The notes below the pieces were generated by a model that was given only the letters and a program-made list of their open reading frames with translations, searched no databases and had not been told where the DNA came from. A DNA stretch of 64,000 nt, taken from assembly GCF_031844685.1 (NCBI RefSeq), contig NZ_CP134605.1:3965001-4029000 (forward strand), read 5' to 3'. Origin of the DNA: Streptomyces sp. ITFR-21. Its GTDB lineage: Bacteria; Actinomycetota; Actinomycetes; Streptomycetales; Streptomycetaceae. The position numbers and the translations under genes are program-made. Shown here piece by piece: positions 37,002-44,371 of this stretch (position 1 is the stretch's first letter; every line of letters starts with the position of its first letter).

Positions 37002-37169
37002 CCCGTACCCGTGGGGGGGCGCCGCACCGCACCCCCGGGACGCGGGCTGTCGTCGTCCGACGGCGGCCCGCGCCGTGCCCTGCTCGGCCGCGCCGCCGCC
37101 GGTGCCGTCAGGCGGCCGGGGGCTGGGGCGGGCCGCGGCCGTCAGGGAAGGGGGGCACGGCCCCTGCGC

Positions 37170-37361
37170 GGGAAGCCGCCGAGCACTCCCGCAGGGCGGT
37201 GCGCGCGGCCGCTCCCGACGACGTGAAGCGCAGCGGCTGCCTGGGACAGCTCGCCGGGACGCCCTGCTTCCAGTACCTCGCCCGCGGCGGCCCGGAGGAC
37301 CGGCGCGAAGCGCTGTCCCTGTGGCGGCAGGCCGTCGAGCCCTCGCGCGGCGGAAACCGAT
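37170..37361 (+). pseudogene. Remnant resembling a TPR-repeat segment
   Basis: In one forward frame codons from about 37213 to 37360 have more than 90 percent G/C at third positions and mixed second positions, as in real genes here. The reading (EHSRRAVRAAAPDDVK, then EDRREALSLWRQAVE) resembles the A/B helices of TPR repeats from actinobacterial CHAT-TPR proteins. There is no start codon or complete domain, and the frame becomes meaningless after 37361. I read it as a decayed gene fragment; it could be chance. Confidence 0.3.
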
Positions 37362-37540
37362 CAGGAACTGACAAGAAGCAGTGGGGGATTCCGAATGTCA
37401 GGCAAAGGGTCTGCAGTCCGGCAGCCAGTAAATCCACCGGAACGGGAAGACCGTCGGGAAGCTCGTTTCGAAGCACGGGAAGGCCGTCGCGGTGGAGGCG
37501 GAACCCGCCCTCGCGGCGGAATACGGCCGCACCGGCGCGG

Positions 37541-37593
37541 CGGCGGCCGGGGGTGGCGGGGGAGGCCGTCCGCCGGTCCGCCCCCGGCCGCCG
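37541..37593. terminator. Hairpin between rtcB and the SDR gene
   Basis: A 16-bp stem (37541-37556 with 37578-37593) with one G-T pair and a 21-nt loop lies 14 bp from the SDR stop. It can terminate the SDR transcript (minus strand) and any rtcB read-through. The rest of 37002-37600 holds the TPR-like remnant and a locally AT-richer stretch (37350-37480) without a supported gene. Confidence 0.6.
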
Positions 37594-37606
37594 ACGGGGG
37601 CGTCGC

Positions 37607-38368
37607 TCACTTCTCCCGGTGCACCTTGGAGTTGCTGGCCTGGGCGCGCGGCCGGAGCACCAGCAGGTCGACGTTGACGTGCGAGGGGCGGGTGACCGCC
37701 CAGGCGACACCGTCGGCCACGTCGTCGGCGGTCAGCGGTTCGGCGACGCCCGCGTAGACGGCGGCGGCCCGGTCGGCGTCGCCGCGGAAGCGGGTGAGGG
37801 CGAACTCGTCGGTCTTCACCATGCCGGGGGCGACCTCGATGACGCGGACCGGCCGCCCGTTGAGCTCCAGCCGCAGCGTCTCGGCGATGACGTGGGCGCC
37901 GTGCTTGGCGGCCACGTAACCGCCGCCGCCCTCGTACGTGGCCAGGCCCGCGGTGGAGGAGAGCACCACGACCGTGCCGTCGCCGGAGGCGGTCAGCGCG
38001 GGCAGCAGCGCCTGGGTGACGTGGAGCACGCCGAGGACGTTGACCTCGTACATCGTCCGCCAGTCGGCGGGGTCGGCGGTGGCGACCGGATCGGTGCCGA
38101 GCGCGCCGCCCGCGTTGTTGACCAGGACGTCGCAGGCGTCGAGGGAGGCGGCGAAGGCGTCCACCGCGGCGCGGTCGGTGACGTCCAGGGCGTACACGGC
38201 GGCGCTGCGGCCCTCCGCGGCCAGTTCCTTGGCCAGCGCGTCGAGCCGGTCGGCGCGGCGCGCGGCGAGCACCACGTGGTAGCCGGCCTCGGCCAGTCGG
38301 CGGGCGGTCGCGGCACCGATGCCGCTGCTCGCTCCGGTGACCACTGCGGTACGGGGGCGGGTGCTCAT
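37607..38368 (-). CDS. Short-chain dehydrogenase/reductase (classical SDR)
   Basis: A 253-residue classical SDR. The cofactor loop is TGASSGIGAATA, followed by the NAD(P) selectivity stretch AARRADRL (Arg after the strand suggests NADPH), VNNAGG, the catalytic Ser in VVLSSTAG, and YVAAKHG as YxxxK. Closest in style to YdfG/serine-3-dehydrogenase-like oxidoreductases; substrate unknown. ATG 38368 follows AAAGG. Confidence 0.9.
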   Translation of the reverse strand: MSTRPRTAVVTGASSGIGAATARRLAEAGYHVVLAARRADRLDALAKELAAEGRSAAVYALDVTDRAAVDAFAASLDACDVLVNNAGGALGTDPVATADPADWRTMYEVNVLGVLHVTQALLPALTASGDGTVVVLSSTAGLATYEGGGGYVAAKHGAHVIAETLRLELNGRPVRVIEVAPGMVKTDEFALTRFRGDADRAAAVYAGVAEPLTADDVADGVAWAVTRPSHVNVDLLVLRPRAQASNSKVHREK

Positions 38369-38508
38369 GCGGCTGCCTTTCGCGACGGGACCGGCCGGGA
38401 CCATCCATGACCGCCCCTGATCCTACGGGGGTCACCCCGTGTCACGGCGGGGGCCCGGCGGTCGGAGGCGCCCGCCGGGGATGCACGGGAGGTGACGTCC
38501 GGGTGAAC

Positions 38509-38537
38509 TTGACGCCCTCGAAAAGTGTTCCTAAGGT
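38509..38537 (+). promoter_or_regulatory. Housekeeping-type promoter for the acyltransferase gene
   Basis: TTGACG (38509-38514) and TAAGGT (38532-38537) are separated by 17 bp, a good match to the principal sigma factor consensus of Streptomyces. A start near 38544 would give a leader of about 140 nt before ATG 38687, unusually long and locally AT-rich (38540-38620). Confidence 0.65.
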
Positions 38538-38686
38538 CAAGTCTCCGTTAACCCTGTTCGAATTTCGGCTTCTGTCCGGTTCCCTGTCCTACGGCTACCG
38601 TAAGTTGATGCTTTCTTTGGGGGATGGCGGCTCCGTCGGGGGAGACACCACAGGCTCGCACCGCCGCTTACTGACGAGGACGGCAC

Positions 38687-40039
38687 ATGAGGCATGCGGA
38701 GAGGAGCGGCGCCGACGACTGGCCGCCGAGCCCCGTGACCATACCCGGGGGCAGTGGACTCCTCCCGCCGGCGCAGCCGGCCGCACCGGGCAGGGACTCC
38801 CGTGACGCCGCGACCGGCGCCGCGGCGACACCCACCGGCCGCGGCACAGCCGTCCAGACGCCGCCCTGGGACACCCACTTCCCCGCCCCCGCGCCGCCGC
38901 CGGCCGCCGAGCGCCCGGAACCCGCCCCGCCCGAGGCCCCCCCGCCCGCACCGCCCCCCCGGCGGGCCCGGCTCTACGTCATCGACGCGGTACGGCTGTT
39001 CGCCGCCGTCCTGGTGGCCCTGCACCACTTCGCCGGCACCAAGCGGGCGAACACCGCGCACAACGTCATATGGGACCGGCCGGTGTCCCACATCATGCCC
39101 ACCGTGTTCCGCTTCGCCGCCTACGGCTGGATAGGCGTCGAGATCTTCTTCGTCATCAGCGGCTTCGTCATCTGTATGTCCTGCTGGGGGCGCCGGCCGC
39201 GGGACTTCTTCGTGTCCCGGGTGATCCGCCTGTACCCGGCGTACTGGTTCGGCGTGGTGTTCACCACCGTGGTGCTGACCGCGTTCCCCGGGGTGTGGGC
39301 CAAGCCCACCACGCGGGACGCCCTGTACAACCTCTCGATGCTCCAGTCCGGTTCCCGCATCCCCAACGTGGACGGCGTGTACTGGACGCTCTGGTCGGAG
39401 CTGCGGTTCTACCTGATCTTCCTGGTGGTGGTCGCCGCCGGGCTCACGTACCGCAAGGTCGTGGTCTTCTGCTGCGTCTGGGGCGCGCTGGCGATGCTCG
39501 CGCCGGTGTCCGGGCTGCCGTTCCTGGTCCTGCTCGCCGACCCCGACGGCGCCTGGTACTTCATCGCCGGGCTGGCGCTCTTCCTGATGTACCGCTTCGG
39601 CCAGGACCTGTTGCTGTGGGGGATCCTGGCGCTGTCCTGGCTGATGGCGCAGGACGAGATCGGCCGGCGTATCGACCAGGTCGAGCACGTCTCCAGCTGG
39701 CGCGGGGCGCTGACGGTCTACACGCTCTTCATTCTCTTCATGGTGTGCGTCGCGCTCGGCTACACCGACCGCTTCCAGTGGAAGTGGCTGATCACCGCCG
39801 GGTCCCTGACGTACCCCTTCTACCTGATCCACTACACGGCCGGCACGATCGCCATCCACCACCTGCGCGACCGGGCCGATCCCCGGGTACTGGTCGCGGG
39901 GCTGATCGTCGGCGGGCTGGTGCTGAGCTATCTGATCCACCGGCTGGTCGAGCGGCCTGTGTCGAAGCTGCTCAAACGGGGCCTGACCAACGCCTTCGCG
40001 CACCTGGGCCCGATGCCGTCCCGCAAGACGGCATCGTAG
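38687..40039 (+). CDS. Acyltransferase-3 family membrane O-acyltransferase
   Basis: A 450-residue membrane protein. The first 95 residues are Pro/Ala-rich and cytoplasmic. The AT3 core follows with about ten TM segments: VIDAVRLFAAVLVALHHFAG (motif with the essential His), then WIGVEIFFVISGFVI and SRVIRLYPAYW. The family O-acylates surface sugars or secondary metabolites (OafA/YrhL type). It stands alone, convergent with a small gene on the other strand. The GAGGAC upstream of ATG is a fair ribosome binding site. Confidence 0.9.
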   Translation: MRHAERSGADDWPPSPVTIPGGSGLLPPAQPAAPGRDSRDAATGAAATPTGRGTAVQTPPWDTHFPAPAPPPAAERPEPAPPEAPPPAPPPRRARLYVIDAVRLFAAVLVALHHFAGTKRANTAHNVIWDRPVSHIMPTVFRFAAYGWIGVEIFFVISGFVICMSCWGRRPRDFFVSRVIRLYPAYWFGVVFTTVVLTAFPGVWAKPTTRDALYNLSMLQSGSRIPNVDGVYWTLWSELRFYLIFLVVVAAGLTYRKVVVFCCVWGALAMLAPVSGLPFLVLLADPDGAWYFIAGLALFLMYRFGQDLLLWGILALSWLMAQDEIGRRIDQVEHVSSWRGALTVYTLFILFMVCVALGYTDRFQWKWLITAGSLTYPFYLIHYTAGTIAIHHLRDRADPRVLVAGLIVGGLVLSYLIHRLVERPVSKLLKRGLTNAFAHLGPMPSRKTAS

Positions 40040-40057
40040 GCGGCAGCGGGGACCCGG

Positions 40058-40107
40058 GCGGCCGGGGTGCGGGGCCCGTTCCGGCGAGAACGCGGCACCC
40101 CGGCCGC
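40058..40107. terminator. Bidirectional hairpin after the acyltransferase gene
   Basis: GCGGCCGGGGTGC (40058-40070) and GCACCCCGGCCGC (40095-40107) pair over 13 bp with a 24-nt loop between convergent genes. Confidence 0.7.
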
Positions 40108-40126
40108 AACCGGCCACCCGGTCCGG

Positions 40127-40366
40127 TCAGTCGACGCTGGTCCGGCAGGGGAACCCGAGCGCGGCCATCGCGCGCTGCACCTCGCCCGAGCTGAAGTCGC
40201 GCCGGTCCTGGCGGGTGATCACCGCGCCCACCTGCATGACCGGGTAGCTCACGCCACCGATCTCGACCGAGACCCCCGTCACGGGCTCGGGGGTGACTCC
40301 GTTCATCGCCTCCTCCACCTCGTTCCGGTGGAAGTAGAAGTGTCGGCGAGCGATGGTGACGCGCAT
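40127..40366 (-). CDS. Small conserved protein, SCO5918-like
   Basis: A 79-residue protein starting MRVTIARRHFYFHRNEV, with the conserved VTPEPVTGVSVEIGG and VMQVGAVITRQDRRDF stretches. I recall this pattern from the SCO5918 family, which in Streptomyces coelicolor lies beside a DEAD-box helicase and a cold-shock gene, as here within 4 kb. No function is known; small, basic-to-neutral, no membrane segment. An ATG one codon upstream (40369) is equally possible. Confidence 0.8.
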   Translation of the reverse strand: MRVTIARRHFYFHRNEVEEAMNGVTPEPVTGVSVEIGGVSYPVMQVGAVITRQDRRDFSSGEVQRAMAALGFPCRTSVD

Positions 40367-40510
40367 CATGCCTCAGCAAGGGGGACGGAGGAGTGGAGCC
40401 GGAGGTGCCACACTCTCACGTTCACGGCGGTGGGGACACCCGAGCGGGGTGCCGCGGCGCCGGCCGGCGGCGGGGTCACGGCCTGCCGGGCCGGGGCCGT
40501 ACTCAGGCCG

Positions 40511-40600
40511 GGATCGGCCCGGGATCAGGCCGGATCAGGTCCGACTGCGCCCGATCGCGCCCGATCGCGCCGGATCACGCCGGATCGCGCCGGATCACGC
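40511..40600. repeat. Nine-unit 10-bp tandem array with GATC core
   Basis: Nine consecutive decamers in exact 10-bp register, consensus CCGGATCGCG/CGGATCACGC, all but one carrying GATC. The array lies upstream of the small SCO5918-like gene and its last unit overlaps the stop codon of the desaturase gene (40595-40597). The period equals about one DNA helical turn, so all copies face the same side. Confidence 0.9.
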
Positions 40601-41707
40601 CGACGGGGCAGCGCGCAGCGGGGCGCCGACGCGGTGCAGATGCCGCAGCGCCTGCGCGTAGGAGGCGAACAGGCCCGCCTCCGCGTAGGAGATCCCGAGC
40701 TCGGCGCAGTACGCCCGGACGATCGGGCGGGCCTGCCGCAGGTGCGGGGTGGGCATGCTCGGGAACAGGTGGTGCTCGATCTGGTAGTTCAGCCCGCCCA
40801 GCGCGAGGTCGGTGAACCGGCCGCCGCGCACGTTGCGGGAGGTCAGCACCTGGCGGCGCAGGAAGTCCGGACGGTCGTCGCCGGTCAGCGTCGGCATGCC
40901 CTTGTGGTTCGGGGCGAAGGTGCAGCCCATGTAGACGCCGAAGAGTCCCTGGTGGACCGCGATGAAGGCGAGCGCCTGGAGCGGGGAGAGCACCAGGAAC
41001 AGCACGGTCAGGTAGCCGGCGATGTGCAGGCCCAGCAGGGCCGCCTCCAGCGTGCGCTGCTTGAACTCCGGGCGGAACAGCGCCCGTACACCGGCCACGT
41101 GGAGGTTCATGCCCTCCAGCGTGAGCAGCGGGAAGAAGAGGTACGCCTGGCTGCCGCCGATGAGGCGCGGCACCCCGCGGGCGGCCCGCGCCTGGTCGGT
41201 GGACCACAGCAGGATGTCGGGGTTGACGTCCGGGTCGAGTGCTTCGTGGTTCGGGTTGGCGTGGTGCCGGGTGTGCTTGTCCTGCCACCAGCCGTAGCTC
41301 ATACCGACGCACAGGTTCCCGGCGATCCGCCCGGCGACCTCGCTCGGCCGCCGCAGCCGGAACACCTGGCGGTGCGCGATGTCGTGCGCGACCAGGGCGA
41401 TCTGGGCGAACAGCACGCCCAGCACGCCGGCGGTGGCCAGCTGCCACCAGGAGCTGCCGAGGAAGGCGAACGCGGCCCACGTACCCGCGTACAGGAAGGC
41501 GATGCCGCCTATCCGCGCGGAGTAGTAGCCGGGCCGGCGCTTGAGCAGTCCCGAGGTCGCCACCCGGCGGGCCAGCCGGGCGAAGTCGCTGCCCGCGTCG
41601 TCGGGAGTGCCGGCGAGGGTGCCGTCGGAGGCGGCCACCAACGACGGGGGCAGCGACCCGGTCGTCGGGGGTGAGGTCTCGTGCGTGGTCGCGGAGTCAC
41701 TGGTCAT
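40595..41707 (-). CDS. Membrane fatty acid desaturase (acyl-lipid/acyl-CoA type)
   Basis: A 370-residue di-iron desaturase with the three His boxes: HDIAHR (HxxxH, near 108), HTRHHAN (HxxHH, near 145) and QIEHHLFPS (QxxHH, near 315). Four TM segments flank them. The Q in the third box is typical of front-end or DesA3-like desaturases. It introduces double bonds into membrane acyl chains, which keeps membranes fluid in the cold. The helicase and cold-shock genes just upstream fit that role. Start ATG 41707; a possible small ORF precedes it. Confidence 0.93.
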   Translation of the reverse strand: MTSDSATTHETSPPTTGSLPPSLVAASDGTLAGTPDDAGSDFARLARRVATSGLLKRRPGYYSARIGGIAFLYAGTWAAFAFLGSSWWQLATAGVLGVLFAQIALVAHDIAHRQVFRLRRPSEVAGRIAGNLCVGMSYGWWQDKHTRHHANPNHEALDPDVNPDILLWSTDQARAARGVPRLIGGSQAYLFFPLLTLEGMNLHVAGVRALFRPEFKQRTLEAALLGLHIAGYLTVLFLVLSPLQALAFIAVHQGLFGVYMGCTFAPNHKGMPTLTGDDRPDFLRRQVLTSRNVRGGRFTDLALGGLNYQIEHHLFPSMPTPHLRQARPIVRAYCAELGISYAEAGLFASYAQALRHLHRVGAPLRAAPSA

Positions 41708-41750
41708 GGCACTCGGCCTGTCCCCGGGTGCGTGGACCCGGTGTATCCAC

Positions 41751-41825
41751 TCACCACAGGACGACACCGTTGAGTCCGGCATGCGAGATGTCCTCGGCGC
41801 TGCCAGCGTACTCGGCGGCGGCCAT
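41751..41825 (-). CDS. Candidate 24-residue small ORF upstream of the desaturase
   Basis: ATG 41825 to TGA 41751 encodes 24 residues, starting MAAAEYAGSAED and ending GLNGVVLW. Most of its codons (19 of 23) end in G or C, as in real genes here. It sits between a strong terminator and the desaturase start, 43 nt upstream of that start, so it would be in the desaturase leader. The ribosome binding site is poor (AAGGCGGAG about 13 nt upstream). It may be a leader peptide or a chance ORF. Confidence 0.35.
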   Translation of the reverse strand: MAAAEYAGSAEDISHAGLNGVVLW

Positions 41826-41870
41826 GATCTGCCCGGCTCCGCCTTTCCCGTGACCGTTCGCGGGGGACGG

Positions 41871-41930
41871 CCGTACAGCGGGGCGGGCGGGGCCGGACGG
41901 ACCCTCGGCCCCGCCCGCCCCGCTGTACGG
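41871..41930 (-). terminator. 24-bp perfect hairpin downstream of the helicase gene
   Basis: Arms 41871-41894 and 41907-41930 are perfectly complementary over 24 bp with a 12-nt loop. The hairpin starts 15 nt after the helicase stop on the minus strand and separates it from the desaturase. There is no T run; stability alone should stop polymerase. Confidence 0.88.
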
Positions 41931-41945
41931 CGAGGGGCTGCGCCG

Positions 41946-43628
41946 CTACGCGGCGTTGCGCCGGTACGGCGCCCGGTCGGCGCGGGCGCCGCTCCGGCCG
42001 CCCGCCGCGCCGTTCCCGGTCCGGCCGGTGCCCGCGGCGCCGCCGCCACGGCCGCCCGCGGAACCGTTACCGCCCCGCCCGGCGCCCGAGCCGTTCCCGG
42101 TACGGGCCGCGCCGGAGCCGTTGCGCGCCCCGCCGGTGGCCGTACCGGCCGTCGAGCCCTGCGTGCGGGGGGAGCCGCCCGAGCCCGCGGCCGCCGCGCC
42201 GGTGCGCCGCCGGCCGCGCCTGCTGCGGCCGGCCGCCGAGCCACCGCTGGGGTGCACGGCGGCGGGCGCCGGCACCGCGATGGTCACCGGCACTCCGGAC
42301 GGCACCCGGGCGCCGGTGATCCGGGCCAGTTCGGCGTCGGCGGAGTGCACCTGGGCGGTCCGCGGCGCGATCCCGGCGTCGCGCATCAGCCGGTCCATGT
42401 CGCGCCGCTGCTCGGGCAGCACCAGGGTGACGACGCTGCCGGAGGCGCCGGCTCGCGCGGTACGGCCGCCGCGGTGCAGGTAGTCCTTGTGGTCGGCGGG
42501 CGGGTCGACGTTGACCACCAGGTCGAGGTCGTCGATGTGGATGCCGCGCGCGGCCACGTTGGTGGCCACCAGCGCCGTCACGTCGCCGCTCTTGAACTGG
42601 GCCAGGGTCCGGTTGCGCTGCGGCTGGGACTTGCCGCCGTGCAGCGCCGCCGCCCGTACCCCGCCGGCCAGCAGGTCGCGGGTGAGCCGGTCCACGGCGC
42701 GCTTGCTGTCCATGAAGAGGATCACCCGGCCGTCACGGGCGGCGATCCGGATCGTGGCGGCGCGCTTGTCGTCGCCGGCCACCTGGAGCACGTGGTGCTC
42801 CATGGTGGTGATGGTGCCGGCCGACGGGTCGACCGAGTGGACCACCGGGTCGCTGAGGAACTGGCGGACCAGCTTGTCGACGTTGCGGTCCAAGGTCGCC
42901 GAGAACAGCATCCGCTGGCCGCCCGGAAGCACCTGCTTGAGCACCGCCGTGACCTGCGGCATGAAGCCCATGTCGGCCATCTGGTCGGCCTCGTCCAGCA
43001 CCGTGACGCGCACCTGGTCCAGCCGGCAGTCGCCGCGCTCCACCAGGTCCCGCAGTCGGCCGGGGGTGGCGACGACGACCTCGACGCCTTCCCGCAGGGC
43101 GCCGGCCTGCCGGCCGATCGACATGCCGCCGACGACCGTGGTCAGCCGCAGCCGCAGCGGCCGGGCGTACGGCGTCAGGGCGTCGGTGACCTGCTGGGCC
43201 AGTTCCCTGGTCGGGACCAGCACCAGCGCCAGCGGCTGCCGGGGCTCGGCGCGCTGCCCGGCGGTACGGGCCAGCAGGGCCAGACCGAAGGCGAGCGTCT
43301 TGCCGGAGCCGGTCCGGCCGCGGCCGAGCACGTCCCGGCCGGCCAGCGAGTTCGGCAGCGTCGCGCCCTGGATCGGGAACGGCACGGTGACGCCCTGCCG
43401 GGTCAGCTCGGCCAGCAGCGGCGCGGGCATGTCCAGGTCGGCGAAGGACTCGACCGCGGGCAGCGGCGGCGTGGTGCTCACCGGCAGCGCGAACTCACCC
43501 TGCGGAGCGGCGGGCCGCCCGCCCCGGGAGGGCGTGCCGCGGCGCGGTGCCGACGAGCCGGCGGACGAAGGAGCGGAGGACGTGCGGGTGAACTGACGTG
43601 ACGAGGTACGACGGCCTTTGCCGTTCAT
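41946..43628 (-). CDS. DEAD-box RNA helicase with Gly/Asn/Arg-rich tail
   Basis: A 560-residue helicase. Motifs in order: Q motif (PFPIQGATLP), GRGRTGSGKT (I), PTRELAQQ (Ia), TPGRLRDL (Ib), VLDEADQM (II), FSATL (III), VILFMDSKRAV (IV region), ARGIHIDDLDLVVN (V) and HRGGRTARAG (VI). The last 100 residues are a GNGS/RGG-like tail that likely binds RNA. Such enzymes unwind mRNA or rRNA structure in the cold. GGAAG lies 9 nt upstream of ATG 43628. It is encoded directly downstream of a cold-shock gene on the same strand, but a terminator lies between. Confidence 0.94.
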   Translation of the reverse strand: MNGKGRRTSSRQFTRTSSAPSSAGSSAPRRGTPSRGGRPAAPQGEFALPVSTTPPLPAVESFADLDMPAPLLAELTRQGVTVPFPIQGATLPNSLAGRDVLGRGRTGSGKTLAFGLALLARTAGQRAEPRQPLALVLVPTRELAQQVTDALTPYARPLRLRLTTVVGGMSIGRQAGALREGVEVVVATPGRLRDLVERGDCRLDQVRVTVLDEADQMADMGFMPQVTAVLKQVLPGGQRMLFSATLDRNVDKLVRQFLSDPVVHSVDPSAGTITTMEHHVLQVAGDDKRAATIRIAARDGRVILFMDSKRAVDRLTRDLLAGGVRAAALHGGKSQPQRNRTLAQFKSGDVTALVATNVAARGIHIDDLDLVVNVDPPADHKDYLHRGGRTARAGASGSVVTLVLPEQRRDMDRLMRDAGIAPRTAQVHSADAELARITGARVPSGVPVTIAVPAPAAVHPSGGSAAGRSRRGRRRTGAAAAGSGGSPRTQGSTAGTATGGARNGSGAARTGNGSGAGRGGNGSAGGRGGGAAGTGRTGNGAAGGRSGARADRAPYRRNAA

Positions 43629-43718
43629 ATGGAGTCTTCCTTTGAGGCGGCGCGTGCCAGGAAAGACTCCGCAAGGTGCAGTGGGGGCGGAGAATCGCAG
43701 AACGAGCCGAGTAGACGG

Positions 43719-43739
43719 ATGAATTGGCAGCCAATTCAT
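43719..43739. repeat. AT-rich palindrome in the helicase leader/promoter region
   Basis: ATGAATTGG and CCAATTCAT form perfect 9-bp arms around a 3-nt loop, about 90 bp upstream of the helicase ATG and about 20 bp downstream of the cold-shock gene terminator. It is strikingly AT-rich for this genome and may be an operator or an RNA hairpin at the 5' end of the helicase transcript. Confidence 0.6.
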
Positions 43740-43756
43740 GGCGAACAACAGAAAAG

Positions 43757-43787
43757 CCGGGCCCCGCGCCCGAAAGTGCGGGGTCCC
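43757..43787 (-). terminator. Intrinsic terminator after the first cold-shock gene
   Basis: On the minus strand CCCCGC and GCGGGG pair with two further GG/CC pairs beyond one mismatch, around a 10-nt loop; the stem is followed by GGCTTTTCTGTTGTT. It starts 25 nt after the csp stop. Confidence 0.75.
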
Positions 43788-43811
43788 AGCGTGTGGTGCT
43801 GTCCCCAGGGG

Positions 43812-44015
43812 TCAGGAGGGAACGATGTTCTCCGCCTGCGGGCCCTTCTGGCCCTGCGTGACGTCGAAAGTCACCTTCTGGCCTTCCTGGAGCTCACGGT
43901 AGCCCTGGGTGGCGATGTTCGAGTAGTGGGCGAAGACGTCGGCGCCGCCGCCGTCCTGCTCGATGAAGCCGAAGCCCTTTTCCGAGTTGAACCACTTCAC
44001 GGTTCCGCTTGCCAT
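43812..44015 (-). CDS. Cold-shock domain protein 1
   Basis: A 67-residue CspA-type OB-fold protein that binds single-stranded RNA/DNA. RNP1 is KGFGFIEQ and RNP2 is DVFAHYS; the start is [11 protein letters not shown] and the end [17 protein letters not shown] lies about 9 nt upstream of ATG 44015. Its 5' leader of about 160 nt contains a terminator-like hairpin (see the leader entry). A paralogue with the same leader design lies at 63423. Confidence 0.96.
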   Translation of the reverse strand: MASGTVKWFNSEKGFGFIEQDGGGADVFAHYSNIATQGYRELQEGQKVTFDVTQGQKGPQAENIVPS

Positions 44016-44100
44016 AAATGACTCCTCTTTGACAGGGGCAGTATCCGGACCCGCACCGCACGGAGCCGGTGTCGCTGCCTTGCGCCCATCTGGAGGCCGG

Positions 44101-44184
44101 AAAACAAAAATGCGCCCGAGGGTCACATCCCGTCAGGCGCACACAGAGTTCATGGGTACCAAAACTGCAACTCGGGCAAGTTTA
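44101..44184 (-). promoter_or_regulatory. Cold-shock gene 1 promoter and leader attenuator
   Basis: Reading the minus strand: TAAACT (-10, 44184-44179), 6 nt, then AGTTGCAGTTTTGG (44172-44159) at the expected transcript 5' end. Then comes a hairpin of 6 + 3 + 3 bp with one bulged C and the loop ATGTGA (44141-44111), followed at once by TTTTTGTTTT (44110-44101). This is a complete intrinsic terminator 85 nt before the csp start codon. Its twin is at 63684-63767. Function as an attenuator is inferred. Confidence 0.6.
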
Positions 44185-44371
44185 GCACACGGCCCCGTGG
44201 TGCCGGCCGACGGCCGGCCGGCTGCGTGTCCTCGACATTGCGGGGATCCGCCGGACACAGATCGCGGCAGACGGCGGCAGACGGCGACAGACGCCGACAA
44301 CCGGCCGCAACCGGTGGTGAACCGGGCGAACGCGGTGGAGTGCCGGCGCGCGGCGGCCGGCCGGATGCCCG

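Noticed and set aside
37395..37757. ATG-started frame of 120 residues between rtcB and the SDR gene
   Set aside because: It has a passable ribosome binding site but poor codon bias, runs antisense into the SDR gene, and the G/C-ended codons in its first part belong to another frame.
38540..38600. tRNA T-arm-like GTTCGAATTTC upstream of the acyltransferase gene
   Set aside because: No acceptor, D or anticodon arm can be folded around it and there is no CCA or 3' discriminator at the right distance.
40511..40600. CRISPR array
   Set aside because: The units are contiguous 10-mers with no spacers and no cas genes are in the window; the same holds for the 20-bp array at 47841.
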